From positions 124,001-188,000 of the forward strand of contig BROI01000011.1 in the NCBI GenBank assembly GCA_027923505.1: a stretch of DNA of 64,000 nucleotides. The letters run 5' to 3'. Made by a program: the position numbers and the translations under genes. Below, piece after piece: positions 45,957 to 55,927 of this stretch; the first letter of the stretch is position 1, and each line of letters opens with the position of its first letter. The notes beneath the pieces are model-generated. The model was not told the origin of the DNA. It searched no databases and was given only the letters and a program-made list of their open reading frames with translations. The DNA is from Mayamaea pseudoterrestris (lineage: Eukaryota; Bacillariophyta; Bacillariophyceae; Sellaphorales; Sellaphoraceae).

Positions 45957-47306
45957 ATGACAGCGAACAAAGTGGGTTTGGATCAAAGCAGTGAACCCAT
46001 CCGAGCAGTAGTAGTCACTGACGCCAGTGCCGAAGAACAATCGTCGTCACACACGGACGATGCAGGTCAAGCTGCTGCTGCCGATGACGACGACAAGGTA
46101 GAAGCTTCGTTCCAAAACGAAAATGAGTGGGAAGATTCCTTCCTAGACTTTGCGCAAAGCAAACATCCTGTCACTGGAAAGTTTGTCATGACGATGGAGC
46201 GGCTACTCTGGCTGCAAAGGCAAGAAGCTGCGTATGCACATCGTCAGCATGCCTTGTCGGACGATCGATTGCGAAAGCTTCAAAGTCTCGGGTTCTTTGC
46301 GAAGGACAAGTCTCTATCACCGTCATCGCCTGTAATGACGACTAAAACAGCGTCTTTGGCCGGAGCTACACCAGTGCTGTCAACGACAGCGCCATCCATT
46401 CACCATGCTTCGACAAGCAAGAAAGTGACAGATGACATGAAGAAAGTGACAGATGACATGAAGAGTGGTCACAATGCTACTGTGCAGAGTATGAAACGAG
46501 TGCGTTCGGAATCTGATGCTGACGGCCAAGCTCGCCCATCAAAAGCTGCCTGTTTGGCTCTTGACACTAGCGAGAAAGACGCGGGAAAGCCACTAAATGT
46601 CTCAAATGATTTCACCTCGGTGATGGCTAAATCTGCTACAACCTTAGTTTTGACTCCGGAAATACAGCGTCTCATAAAGCTACAGCAGCTAGTTACGAGC
46701 TTTGCTGCGTCCGCTAGACCTGGTGACAAAGCGTATGTTGGGATTGGTCTCACCAACCTTGAACGCCATTTCGTCAGGGATGAATTGAAAAAATACGGTT
46801 CTGACTTTTGCGTGAATCTGAAAGGTAATCTTGTTGAGATTGCATTAAATGCTTCATTGAACGAGGGACCAGGCTTGGTGACTTGTCCGACACAATCGGA
46901 CTCGTCATCCCATACCTTATCGCGAACAGGCAATGGTGCCCAAATTTGGGTTGTAAACAGTCAATATAAAAAACGATTCCACAAGTACCAATCCATGCCC
47001 AAGCCATCCAGTATTGGAGCTATGCCCTCGGTTGAGCGCAACGGGCAAAAACGGCCAATGTGCATCTCCTATCATGTCCGAGGCCAATGTAGCGCCAGTT
47101 GTAAACGGAGCTACGATCATAAACTCCACTCTTTGGAGGAGGACGAGCAATTGGCGAGCTGGTGTGCGCAAGCATTTACTTTCAAGCATGTTGTGATGGC
47201 TCCGGTCAGGTCGAGCACGCAACCAGTCAAAGATTTTGCCACGTTGCTCGACGAGCTTGCCGCAAAAAGCGCTGGCGAACACAGTGAGAAAGAATCGTGC
47301 AGTTAA
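45957..47306 (+). CDS. CCCH-like zinc-finger protein with a partial helicase-associated-type helix
   Basis: 449 residues. An acidic N-terminus (DDDDK region) precedes about residues 77-115, MERLLWLQRQEAAYAHRQHA plus DDRLRKLQSLGFF, which resembles the second half of the helicase-associated (HA) repeat common in diatom and stramenopile proteins (LG.W...QR..Y......L...R...L...GF). Near the C-terminus a C-x8-C-x3-C-x5-H finger is visible (Cys369, Cys378, Cys382, His388) in CISYHVRGQCSASCKRSYDH. The middle is Ser/Lys-rich, with a 21-nt tandem duplication (KKVTDDM twice). A nucleic-acid-binding role is inferred. No helicase core or other catalytic motif is present. Confidence 0.7.
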   Translation: MTANKVGLDQSSEPIRAVVVTDASAEEQSSSHTDDAGQAAAADDDDKVEASFQNENEWEDSFLDFAQSKHPVTGKFVMTMERLLWLQRQEAAYAHRQHALSDDRLRKLQSLGFFAKDKSLSPSSPVMTTKTASLAGATPVLSTTAPSIHHASTSKKVTDDMKKVTDDMKSGHNATVQSMKRVRSESDADGQARPSKAACLALDTSEKDAGKPLNVSNDFTSVMAKSATTLVLTPEIQRLIKLQQLVTSFAASARPGDKAYVGIGLTNLERHFVRDELKKYGSDFCVNLKGNLVEIALNASLNEGPGLVTCPTQSDSSSHTLSRTGNGAQIWVVNSQYKKRFHKYQSMPKPSSIGAMPSVERNGQKRPMCISYHVRGQCSASCKRSYDHKLHSLEEDEQLASWCAQAFTFKHVVMAPVRSSTQPVKDFATLLDELAAKSAGEHSEKESCS

Positions 47307-47566
47307 TTTACTACAAATTTACGGCTCCGTCTTCTCGCGTAGTATTGGCACTATTAGCGAAGTTGAAAGCAATACAACACAAACCATAGTCGCTGATATT
47401 GCACCTACCGTACTATACGTTATGTTGTGTGGATTTCATAACCGCAGCGACAGATGAGATCGATCGCCAAAAAGCGACGTGAGGTTCGGAGTTGCTCCGC
47501 AAATCGCAAACAGCAAACATCCACCATCGTTTCAACACGCATAGTAAGCAACACACTAGTCCTATC

Positions 47567-48199
47567 ATGTCATGGTTCAGCAGTTTTAACAATAGTCATC
47601 ATGACGAAGAAGCAGCAATGGCGTATCAGAGTGCAAATCACGACAATATTCCAGTGGCGCATGCCGTCGTCATGACTCCCTCCGACTGTCAAGACCAAGC
47701 TCGACCGCCTCCCATGAATCCTTCGCTGGCGCAACCCTATCGAGCAACAGCTGAAGTCACTTCTTCTAATCCTGGACCTTTTGCATCATCTCTCGATACG
47801 CCGAAACAGCAGTCGCAGCAGCCAGTCAAGGGAAAGGTAATCACCACGAGAACGTACACGATACCAGCCGGAGCTCCATCACCGCACCCCCACACCAACC
47901 AATACATGCCGCAGCAAGCAGCAACATGTGCCAATCTGATTGAATTCACTCGCAATCCGCAAGTACTGGCGCAATGTCCACAATGCAGCGCCTGGAACGC
48001 TCGCACTCGCGTTCGCACCTATCCAAATTGGATGACGTGGGTAGCTTGCGTCTTGCTCGTTTTCATCTTTTGGCCGCTATGCTGGATTCCATTGGCGGTG
48101 GATGCGTTGAAAAGGACGGATCACTACTGCTTGGCGTGCGGCAAGCTGGTTGGAAGCGTTCCTCCCTTTCGCAACATGTGCGTCAAGTCGAGTGTTTGA
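47567..48199 (+). CDS. LITAF-domain (LPS-induced TNF-alpha factor-like) protein
   Basis: 210 residues from the ATG at 47567; upstream in-frame codons are not protein-like. A Pro/Gln-rich N-terminal half is followed by a C-terminal LITAF domain: CPQC (Cys137, Cys140), an Arg/Thr-rich strand, a membrane-inserting hydrophobic helix WMTWVACVLLVFIFWPLCWI, then HYCLACGK (Cys188, Cys191). The two CxxC pairs bring a zinc ribbon together at the membrane face. Known relatives are monotopic proteins on late endosomes and lysosomes. Single exon. Confidence 0.88.
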   Translation: MSWFSSFNNSHHDEEAAMAYQSANHDNIPVAHAVVMTPSDCQDQARPPPMNPSLAQPYRATAEVTSSNPGPFASSLDTPKQQSQQPVKGKVITTRTYTIPAGAPSPHPHTNQYMPQQAATCANLIEFTRNPQVLAQCPQCSAWNARTRVRTYPNWMTWVACVLLVFIFWPLCWIPLAVDALKRTDHYCLACGKLVGSVPPFRNMCVKSSV

Positions 48200-48539
48200 A
48201 AAATATGAACAACGGCACTGTGCTGAGGCATCCTTGTATCGAGGACGCCAGAGCTCTGAAATCGAAAATAAACGGTAGATGGGCAATTAAAATAATCACT
48301 TTTATAGTCGATGATTGCTATCTTAATACAACTTGACAGTCAACGAATGACCGGCAGGATGGCAGGTTCTAACTGTTGCTCGACTAGCAGTACGCTATGT
48401 GTTGATAGCTTTATACTACGACAAAACGATCAAATTCATACCATTGCATGATTTTGGTGATGTAATACTCCAAAACCAGTTAAGTTGTCCTTCTGCAAAA
48501 TATGCAACTGCGTGGACTGGTAAAGTCACGTTTTGCAAT
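48200..48539. other. Spacer between convergent genes, no gene seen
   Basis: 340 bp holding the 3' ends of the LITAF-like gene (plus) and the NTF2-like gene (minus). No structured RNA or repeat recognised. Confidence 0.4.
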
Positions 48540-49190
48540 CTATTCATCCTCTGGCTCGCTCGACTGCGGCTGCTGCAACAGTAGCGCCTTTTCCCATTCG
48601 GTAAATGTCCTCGTCACTACCAATTCCTCAATGTGTAGTGTTTCCGGATTCACCAAAAACCTCGTCTGTCCCTCCACTGCCATTGGTTCATGGCTGGGAG
48701 TAAGGTTGCAACTGCTACCCGACCACGTTCCCGTTTCGTACCAGTGCGCCACCACCCAGTGCGGTGCGGTCCGTCCGCACTCGGGCCCGTAGTAAAAGTT
48801 GACGCAGCAGTCGGGATGCGCCGCCACAAAGTCCATGCAGCGACTCACCAATGCAGTCGATGGAAACAGTGTGCCGCGACCGTGGCTGCCATTGCTGCTT
48901 GATGCTTTGTCTTGATCGTCTTGCCGCAGTGCGCAAACGTCGTAGATTTTGGCTGAATCGCCAAAGCAGCTGGCAATCATGGACGGATCTTTTTCGTTGA
49001 CTCCTTGAAAGTAGCGTCGCACAGTTTCCTCCATTTGTTGTAGTTTCGCAATGTCCATTGTTGATGACGACGACATTGCTGAAGCGGAGAAAGCAGCGGC
49101 TAGTCGAGTCGTTGCCATGGTGATGCACAATAAAACAACGACACACTTAACATTAAAAGGAAGTAAAGCCCTTGGACCAATCGCCAGCAT
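48540..49190 (-). CDS. SnoaL/NTF2-like protein with a plastid-type bipartite leader
   Basis: 216 residues. The N-terminus has a hydrophobic signal core (FNVKCVVVLLCITMATT) ending in RLAAAFSASAMSS, with Phe at the expected +1 site, matching the ASAFAP-type motif of secondary plastids. The mature part fits the SnoaL-like NTF2 fold: a first helix MEETVRRYFQGVNEKDPSMI followed by A-S-C-F-G-D-S-A-K-I-Y-D, a cone-shaped sheet region with FYYGPECGR and HWVVAHWYETGTW, and a closing strand HIEELVVTRTF. Proteins of this fold include cyclases, isomerases and ligand carriers; the substrate is unknown. Head-to-head with the b5 reductase gene. Confidence 0.75.
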   Translation of the reverse strand: MLAIGPRALLPFNVKCVVVLLCITMATTRLAAAFSASAMSSSSTMDIAKLQQMEETVRRYFQGVNEKDPSMIASCFGDSAKIYDVCALRQDDQDKASSSNGSHGRGTLFPSTALVSRCMDFVAAHPDCCVNFYYGPECGRTAPHWVVAHWYETGTWSGSSCNLTPSHEPMAVEGQTRFLVNPETLHIEELVVTRTFTEWEKALLLQQPQSSEPEDE

Positions 49191-49491
49191 GGTTGCTACC
49201 GGTAGAAAGAAAAAACTACAAGGAAAGGTAAGGCTGATGGTGATGAAGTCGTCAATTTTTCATGGTGCCGCGAGTGTCAATGTCGAAATCTTCAAAACGT
49301 CACCCACGTCATTCGGTACACTTTCTTCTATTGTGACGTCATTTATATACCAATGCGACACAGCGTGACAGTCGGAAACGGATCGACGATCCATCATCGT
49401 CCACAACTCGCTCCGATCGAATCCAAAGGAAAGATCGCATCGCGCATCCCACCGATTCTCTTGCCTGACTCACAATCATTCGAATTCTTGC
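49191..49491. promoter_or_regulatory. Divergent promoter with three ACGTCA/TGACGT elements
   Basis: In 301 bp between the NTF2-like gene (minus) and the b5 reductase gene (plus) there are ACGTCA at 49297-49302, ACGTCA at 49306-49311 and the full palindrome TGACGTCA at 49334-49341, followed directly by a TATA-like TTTATATAC (49342-49350). TGACGT cores are bZIP/CRE sites; in diatoms related elements are known from CO2/cAMP-responsive promoters. Function here is inferred. Confidence 0.45.
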
Positions 49492-50568
49492 ATGATGCTC
49501 CTACTCGTTCATTCACGTCATAAACCCTCTCATTTACTCGCCAAGCTTTCCTTCCTCATGACGGCTGCTCCCTTTTCCTCCTCGACTGCATCATCATCAT
49601 CTCCGCATTCACCATCATCGGTTGCTGCTCACGCGTTCAGCAACAGCAAAGGCGCCAGCATGGACGGATTAAAGCAACAAACTCATGACGATCAGCTCCC
49701 ATCGACACTCCAAGGAGCCGCCGTTCGCGCCCTCGTGGAACCAGGAAGATGCCAGTTTGACTCCAACCCGAAACCGGCGCGTCTCATGTCACGCACCCGA
49801 GTGTCTCCCACCTCTTTCCTGCTGCGGTTCGCACTGCCCGATCAAAGTCAGCCGCTCCAGCTAACCACGTGCGCCTGCATTTTAGCGCACATGACTCAAG
49901 ACAATGAACAAGTCGTGCGTCCCTACACGCCCGTCAGCACCAATGCGCAAGTTGGCAGCTTCGACTTGCTCATCAAGGATTACTCCGAGTTTGGTGGAAT
50001 CATGAGTCACTACTTGTGCAAGGTCATTCAGCCGTCATCATCAAGTAGCAGCAGCTCCGAACAAGGCGACGACGGCGACTGCGTTACCTTTACGCATTCG
50101 GACAAGAATGTCAAAATATCGGCACACGATTTAATCGCCAAGCGCCACGTTGTCATGATTGCCGGCGGCACTGGCATTAACCCCATGCTGCAGGCGTTGC
50201 ACGCAATGCTGGGCGGCAGCGACGGACCAAGTCGCGTGACGCTGCTGTATGGCAGCAAGAACGTCAAGGACATTTTGGCCAAGGAGCTGCTCGACGACTG
50301 GGCCAAGATTCATGCAAATCGATTCAAGGTGGAGTACGTGTTGAGCGATGAACCGGGGCAGTCAGAGTGGCAAGGGCGACGAGGTTTCGTCGACAAGGAC
50401 TTGTTGAAGGAGCATTTGCCGGAGCAGCCAAGCAACGACATAAAAGTGTTGGTTTGTGGACCGCCGCCCATGTACGATGCCATTTGCGGTCCGCGCGAGG
50501 AAGCCGACAGTGTCAAGGGTGTTTTGGCAGAGCTTGGCTACAAGGCGGAACATGTTTACAAGTTTTAA
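49492..50568 (+). CDS. NADH-cytochrome b5 reductase
   Basis: 358 residues. Ferredoxin-reductase-type domains are complete: FAD-binding RPYT (143-146) with GGIMS (168-172), and NADH-binding GGTG (225-228) with CGPPPM (322-327), ending in the aromatic C-terminus HVYKF common to the family. The enzyme passes electrons from NADH to cytochrome b5 for lipid desaturation and related reactions. The first 70 residues are hydrophobic then Ser-rich and could be a mitochondrial or membrane-targeting leader; a second ATG at 49558 would shorten it by 22 residues. A Ser run (from about 181) is an insertion between the two domains. Single exon. Confidence 0.92.
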   Translation: MMLLLVHSRHKPSHLLAKLSFLMTAAPFSSSTASSSSPHSPSSVAAHAFSNSKGASMDGLKQQTHDDQLPSTLQGAAVRALVEPGRCQFDSNPKPARLMSRTRVSPTSFLLRFALPDQSQPLQLTTCACILAHMTQDNEQVVRPYTPVSTNAQVGSFDLLIKDYSEFGGIMSHYLCKVIQPSSSSSSSSEQGDDGDCVTFTHSDKNVKISAHDLIAKRHVVMIAGGTGINPMLQALHAMLGGSDGPSRVTLLYGSKNVKDILAKELLDDWAKIHANRFKVEYVLSDEPGQSEWQGRRGFVDKDLLKEHLPEQPSNDIKVLVCGPPPMYDAICGPREEADSVKGVLAELGYKAEHVYKF

Positions 50569-50751
50569 GATGATTACTGCATTAGAATGTTTATAAATTA
50601 CATGCTAGGATAGTACATAGCATAGCGATATCTTTTTACGCCATGGTTTGGACGCCTAGTTGTTACTCACTCCCAACTCTACCAAAAGGCATCCAAAAGG
50701 CATTGAGCTGAAGGCACGTATTAAAAGCATTTGTAATGTAACCTTCTAGTA

Positions 50752-53034
50752 TTAACCCGTTCGCTTCTTTCGTGCAGGAACGCCCTTGCGGCGAATAACT
50801 TCCACGCAACACTTTGGAACACGATAGTCACTATTCTGAGCGCCGCCATGCGAGGTTAAGCTAGCGTCACCGGTTAGCAGCGCTTCCAGCTCCTCCGCAA
50901 GATTGCCTTGGAACTGTAATTCAACATGATCCTTCTTCAGCGCCTCTGATGGTTCCTCTTCAATGGCGCCACTGCAGGCAAATCGCCGCGAAACGTCCGT
51001 GCAAAAGCTTGCCGCGTGAATCCCATAGTCTTCCATTCCTCGGACGCGCGTGACAAATTTCCGGTTTTGCCGGCACGTGACAGTTATGCGCACGTTGGGC
51101 GGTTTGCCTCGCGCCAGTGTCAGTACGCGATTGCCTGGCACTTGCACCAAGGCGTAGGCGGGTTCCAGTTTTGATAGCCATCGAGTCGTCAGCTCCGGTC
51201 GCGAAAGAATCGTCGGTGCATCCTGCTTTTTTTGCTTGCCATAAAGAACGTCGAGCAAGGGGCCATCCATGTTGGCATAGCCAGGACGATCCGACGTGAT
51301 TAGGTTTTCGCGCTGAAGATACTCGTCAAGAATTGCTCGAGCCTCCTTCATGGTAAGCATGCCAGTGTTTCGACGCTCGTCACTCGTCGCATCAGCCGCC
51401 TTGACCACGTCGGGGTCCAGCCGCAGTAATTTGACAATGGGAGGTGGAACCATGTACAAGTCAGAAACTACCACTTTCAATGTCGTGTTTGTTGATGCGT
51501 TATCTATACCAGGCAACTTGGCTTGCTGGCGATATGACTTGATCGATGTATCTTGACTCGCATCAAATCCCACTAGCATGGCCATGGGATCCTTCTTGGA
51601 CGCATCTGGACCAACCATTAGCAAGCCTTCCGTCACTTGTTCCTTGACGTAGGCACCAAATTTTTTCCATTTGGTTTGCTTCAGTTCAATGTGCGATCCT
51701 TCGGGGCGATTGGGCAAAACGTGCTGTGAGTAAAACTTGGCCATGGTCATGGGCAAGTCGCGCTTTGCTTGAAGCGTTGAGAGCGCCTTGCAGACTGCAG
51801 CATGCAAGACATCGTCGGGAGGTAGTGTCGGCGTAGCAGTTTCATCGTTGCTGACGCTCATGGAGCTGCCGTGGTGTGGCGAAGCCTGATTTGTAGCCAC
51901 CTGATGCAACGGCTGCACATTGTCGAACTCATTGACGCTTGCTTCTATTCGAGTATGATCGAGAACACTCTCCACTTCACTCGTATCTACTGCATCGCCC
52001 TGCACGCCTTGACTCAGTGGCTCATCGCTCAGCAGGCCTGCACTCGGTGGATCATCCTCTACTTCGCTATTATTGTCCTCGGCATTGCTCTCGTCGCTTT
52101 GCTCATTGACCAAGATTGGAACCACAAACTTGCCGTCACAAAATCCTGCATTACCATAATGGCCGTCATTATATGGAGCCCCGCCGCCGAGCAAGTCATT
52201 TTTCGGTCCATTGGTTGCTAGTGAGGAACTCGCGCCAATGCTCGTATTAGTAGAATTACCAAAACTTTGCTGCTTCCATATATCGTCACCGTAGCAGGAA
52301 ACAATGTGCACGCCAACACCAGCGTTGGCTTGCTGCGCCTCGGTCATTTCCATCAAAAGTCCAACCGCCATTGGTTGTGGATTGTTTCTAACGTATATTA
52401 AGACTGCCATGGAATCAAGCAAGTCTTGCGGCGATGTCAATAGTCGCATACCAGCCCGCATCAAGTGAGCGCCTCGACAAAGGTATTCGGAGACGGAGGC
52501 GTTGTTCAACAATACTTGACCAAATTGGATATAAGGTGAAGGTAAAACACTCAGCAGTGCCAATGCTGGTAGTTGATGAATCATGGTTTGCGATTTGCGT
52601 TGCAAATCTTGCTCCAGCACTTGAATCCATACGCATTGAGCATGCTTCGTATACGGCCAAATAGCTGTTAGTGCATCTTTGCGTTGATTGTCTTGTTCTC
52701 CAATATCAGGACTCCGATAGTATAACGTGCAAGTCTTGTAGTAATGATGGACTGATGATGAAGATGACGAAATTGCAGGTGGAGGCAATTCAATCGTTCG
52801 CGATACAAGCGTCCCTTGCAGAAAGACGTGGTCCAGTAGCTGACTAATCAAAGGAACCGATTGTTTCATCGGTTCACTGTTATTGCCGTCTTGATTGTCT
52901 AGTCTCTGCAACTCATCCGTCAGAAAGCAGTCTCCCACTAGCCGTCGAAGAATTCTACGATCCGACTTTCGGAGCGGAACATCCTTGCACTTTTTCCCTC
53001 GCGAGTGAGTACTGGAATGAGGCTTTTGGAACAT
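50752..53034 (-). CDS. EIF2D: Translation factor eIF2D (ligatin-like)
   Basis: 760 residues, single exon. The N-terminus has MFQKPHSSTHSRGKKCKDVP and R-R-I-L-R-R-L, like eIF2D/MCT-1 family starts. A PUA domain is visible in YLCRGAHLMRAGMRLL, then PMAVGLLMEM and VHIVSCYGDDIW. A winged-helix/SWIB-like part follows (DDVLHAAVCKALSTL to GAYVKEQVTEGLLMVGPD), and the C-terminal SUI1 domain (from about residue 645) carries PNVRITVTCRQNRKFVTRV and GMEDYGI, with a basic tail ending ARKKRTG. The protein delivers initiator tRNA and recycles 40S subunits independently of GTP. An acidic Ser/Asp linker of about 150 residues separates the PUA and winged-helix parts and is longer than in animals. Confidence 0.88.
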   Translation of the reverse strand: MFQKPHSSTHSRGKKCKDVPLRKSDRRILRRLVGDCFLTDELQRLDNQDGNNSEPMKQSVPLISQLLDHVFLQGTLVSRTIELPPPAISSSSSSVHHYYKTCTLYYRSPDIGEQDNQRKDALTAIWPYTKHAQCVWIQVLEQDLQRKSQTMIHQLPALALLSVLPSPYIQFGQVLLNNASVSEYLCRGAHLMRAGMRLLTSPQDLLDSMAVLIYVRNNPQPMAVGLLMEMTEAQQANAGVGVHIVSCYGDDIWKQQSFGNSTNTSIGASSSLATNGPKNDLLGGGAPYNDGHYGNAGFCDGKFVVPILVNEQSDESNAEDNNSEVEDDPPSAGLLSDEPLSQGVQGDAVDTSEVESVLDHTRIEASVNEFDNVQPLHQVATNQASPHHGSSMSVSNDETATPTLPPDDVLHAAVCKALSTLQAKRDLPMTMAKFYSQHVLPNRPEGSHIELKQTKWKKFGAYVKEQVTEGLLMVGPDASKKDPMAMLVGFDASQDTSIKSYRQQAKLPGIDNASTNTTLKVVVSDLYMVPPPIVKLLRLDPDVVKAADATSDERRNTGMLTMKEARAILDEYLQRENLITSDRPGYANMDGPLLDVLYGKQKKQDAPTILSRPELTTRWLSKLEPAYALVQVPGNRVLTLARGKPPNVRITVTCRQNRKFVTRVRGMEDYGIHAASFCTDVSRRFACSGAIEEEPSEALKKDHVELQFQGNLAEELEALLTGDASLTSHGGAQNSDYRVPKCCVEVIRRKGVPARKKRTG

Positions 53035-53546
53035 GCTATAAATTAATTAAACAGGTGGTGACTCTTTGAAACGATCCGACGAAGAAAGAGAAGGGCGGAG
53101 TGACTTGCTTTGTCAAGTTTGCTCGACGTCCGCCATGGTGTTTTTGGTGGAAACGTCGATGAGTACCGCTCAGATCCCTTTCATTACCGCTACGACACTT
53201 GCATCTCTCCGTTCAACGGACTCAACCGCTGCAGGGCCATAATGAAAACTCGCGGTTACTTAGGATTTGGACATGTTCGTGCGTTTCACTACCAAGGCTA
53301 CGCAACGAGCATCCGTTTTTCCATCGAGGTGCCTTGGAAAAGGTGATCATCGTTTGGTCTTGTCGTTCATGATATCAAGTGCAACCTCAATTGATCCTCT
53401 CATCTATATTTTATCCGTGTCTATTAATTTTGATATATCAAAACTGCAACAGCCATTAGAAAGTACGTCGAGAACCCAAGGCATTATCCCTTTCGACATT
53501 TTCCACCAAATTTGTCCGAACCTCCGTCGTTTCATCGAACAACAAA
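53035..53546. promoter_or_regulatory. Divergent intergenic region between eIF2D and Cdc14
   Basis: 512 bp with promoters for both genes. Open plus-strand frames here (for example from 53267) run into the Cdc14 first exon in a different frame and do not look coding. No specific motif assigned. Confidence 0.4.
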
Positions 53547-55555
53547 ATGGCATCTCCTCGAGTCGCCGGAACGATACGGAGCAAGAATCCGCTCAAGGGA
53601 GCGGTCGAAATATTGCCGGTGAGTATAGTCGTAAGAGGCAAATACTGGAAGTGAAGCGATATTGTTTCCACGGAGATGGAGCTGCCGCCATTTACAGCAA
53701 GGCACGTCCCTCTTCAATGGATCACGACGAAATTTCTCCGCATTGGAATCCAAAAGCAAAAGAGACGATTTATTTGATAAGTCGATCATGACTAATTACC
53801 ATGGCCGAGACGGCGGCATGCATCGATAGCCATTGGCGAGCAGACTCGTATCGATTCTGCAAACATGCCGACGATTTTATTGGTTATTTTGCAATCACTG
53901 ATACTCACCGCTTCCCTTTACATATTTTATTCCATCAGGAGCGACTCTACTATGCTTCATTAAAGGCTCCGCCTCCGAGCCACAATATTCTTGCCAGCAC
54001 GCCCAAGCGCGACGATCCACAGCAACTCCATCACAATCATCATACGCAACAACCAACAGCCACCAAGCTCAAGAAACAAATTCACTTTTTCAACATTGAC
54101 AATGAACTCGTCTACTGGAACTTCTTTTTAGATTTTGGTCCTCTCAACTTGGGACAATTGGCGCGATTTTGCAACAAGCTGCACGACAAGCTACGCAAGT
54201 TTCCAGTGGTTTGCTACTACAGCAACACGGTTCCGGCCAAGCGAGCGAACGCCATCTTTTTGATTTGTGCCTGGCAGTTGCTTTATTTGAATCGATCGCC
54301 CGAGCAGGCCATGGCGGGCTTCGATAAATCCTTGTTTGAGGAAATGGAAGCGAGGCAGCAGCAGGCGAGTGCAAGTTCAAGTAGCAGACGCCACCAGCAG
54401 CAAGTGCACACTTCATCCAATCATGACCACAGCAACGGCCACACTAGCCCACCCATTTCGCAAAGCCTTGGCAGCGTGACGCTGGCGGACCTTCCGCCCT
54501 TTCACGACGCGAGTCCGTGCGTCTGCACCTACGAACTCACCGTGTTGGATTGTCTCAAGGGCATGGCCAAGGCGCGGCTGCATGGTTTCTACGACCACGA
54601 GTCCTTTGACGTGGATGAGTATGAGCACTTTGAGCAAGTGGAGGTGAGTTGATGAAATGTGGAGTGTCGTGGAAGTGGATTTGGATAAATATTCTAACTT
54701 ACCTCATCACACTCAAATTGTATCGCTCTCTTTCTATCGCAGAACGGCGACTTGAACTGGATTGTCAAAGGCAAGATTTTAGCCTTTGCCGGTCCATCCT
54801 ACGAGCGTCACGTTTCTCCGGAGGGCTACTGCACGCTGTCTCCGTCCGACTACCTTCCATACTTTCAGCGCAAAAATGTTGGCTTGGTGATTCGACTCAA
54901 CAAGAAATGCTACAATGAACAAGACTTTATCGAGGGAGGCATTGATCACTGCGATGCCTTTTTCCTCGATGGCTCTTGCCCGCCAACCAAGATTCTGCAA
55001 AAGGTCATTACCGCCATGGAGGCCTTGCCAGCCGACAAGGCCATTGCCATTCACTGCAAGGCTGGATTGGGCCGCACGGGTACCTGCATTGGCGCTTATC
55101 TGATGAAGCACTATCGATTCACAGCTTCCGAAGCGATTGGCTGGATGAGAATATGTCGGCCCGGCATGGTGATTGGACCGCAGCAACACTTTTTGCATCA
55201 AATTGAACAAAGCATGTGGCAGGAAGGTGACTTGGCTGGAGTTGTCAAGCGGCCATTGGGAACGGCGGCGTCTTATGACAACGAGGATGAGGATGAAGTG
55301 GCTGGTCGATCGTCAGGCATGGATGGCGTGAACAAGGATGAAGCAGTCAGAGGGAGGGAAGGTCAAGCAGCTGCCCTGTTGGCTGCTCGTGGACGGCGTC
55401 CTGCTCAGGTTGAAACGACACTTGCATCATCTACCCCTCGAACGAATCGCGAGTCTGCCTCCTCACCAGAAATGACCGTCAAGGAGAGTCCTGTTCCGGT
55501 AACGCCGGAGACGCCGTCGGCGGTATCGCAGCTATGGTGCGGCGGCGGTTTGTAG
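53547..55555 (+). CDS. CDC14: Cdc14-type dual-specificity phosphatase, three exons
   Basis: Proposed join: 53547-53618, 53939-54643, 54743-55555, encoding 529 residues. Intron 1 (320 nt) has GTGAGT and CATCAG ends, intron 2 (99 nt) has GTGAGT and TCGCAG ends; both are phase 0. The spliced text reads VEILP then ERLYYASL and EHFEQVE then NGDLNWIV, matching the Cdc14 order. Signature pieces include NELVYWNFFLDFGPLNLG, the Y-Y-S-N-T region with KRANAIFLI, and the catalytic loop HCKAGLGRTG (Cys364, Arg370) followed by MKHYRF and RICRPGMVIGPQQHFL. The enzyme removes phosphate from Ser-Pro sites and acts in mitotic exit, cytokinesis or cilia. A poorly ordered Glu/Ser-rich tail of about 115 residues follows. 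Intron 1 is the longest non-repeat intron seen here. Confidence 0.93.
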
Positions 55556-55927
55556 TTTTTGGGCAAAACACGTTGCCAAGAAAGTGGGTAAAGCTGCTTG
55601 CGGTTGTCGCAACTACAAGCACCAATCAGTCCTTTTACTCCACACTGTACACTAGCAAATCAAATAAGCCAGTTAACTTTGCACTATCTAGGTTACGTAG
55701 AATGCGGAGACAAACAACGAGAGATATGTAATAGCGAAATCAAGCAACCGTTTACAAGGTATTGAAAACGGTGCGACACGTCGAACCGCTTCACTCGGCC
55801 GCCGCCATGACCAAAAACACATTACTCGCTCCCTCTCTCCTTTTTAAGTTTCACTTCATTTCATCTCTCTCAATTGCTAAATTATTGTAAACGACAGAAG
55901 ACCTGTATATTTATAGTTAGATTTGGC
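55556..55927. other. Intergenic spacer, no gene seen
   Basis: 372 bp between two plus-strand genes. A pyrimidine-rich stretch (ctccctctctcctttt) near 55830-55845 may lie in the promoter or 5' UTR of the next gene. Confidence 0.4.

Noticed and set aside
53267-53791. 174-codon plus-strand frame upstream of Cdc14
   Set aside because: It overlaps the Cdc14 first exon and intron in another frame and has no protein-like pattern; the spliced Cdc14 model explains the region.
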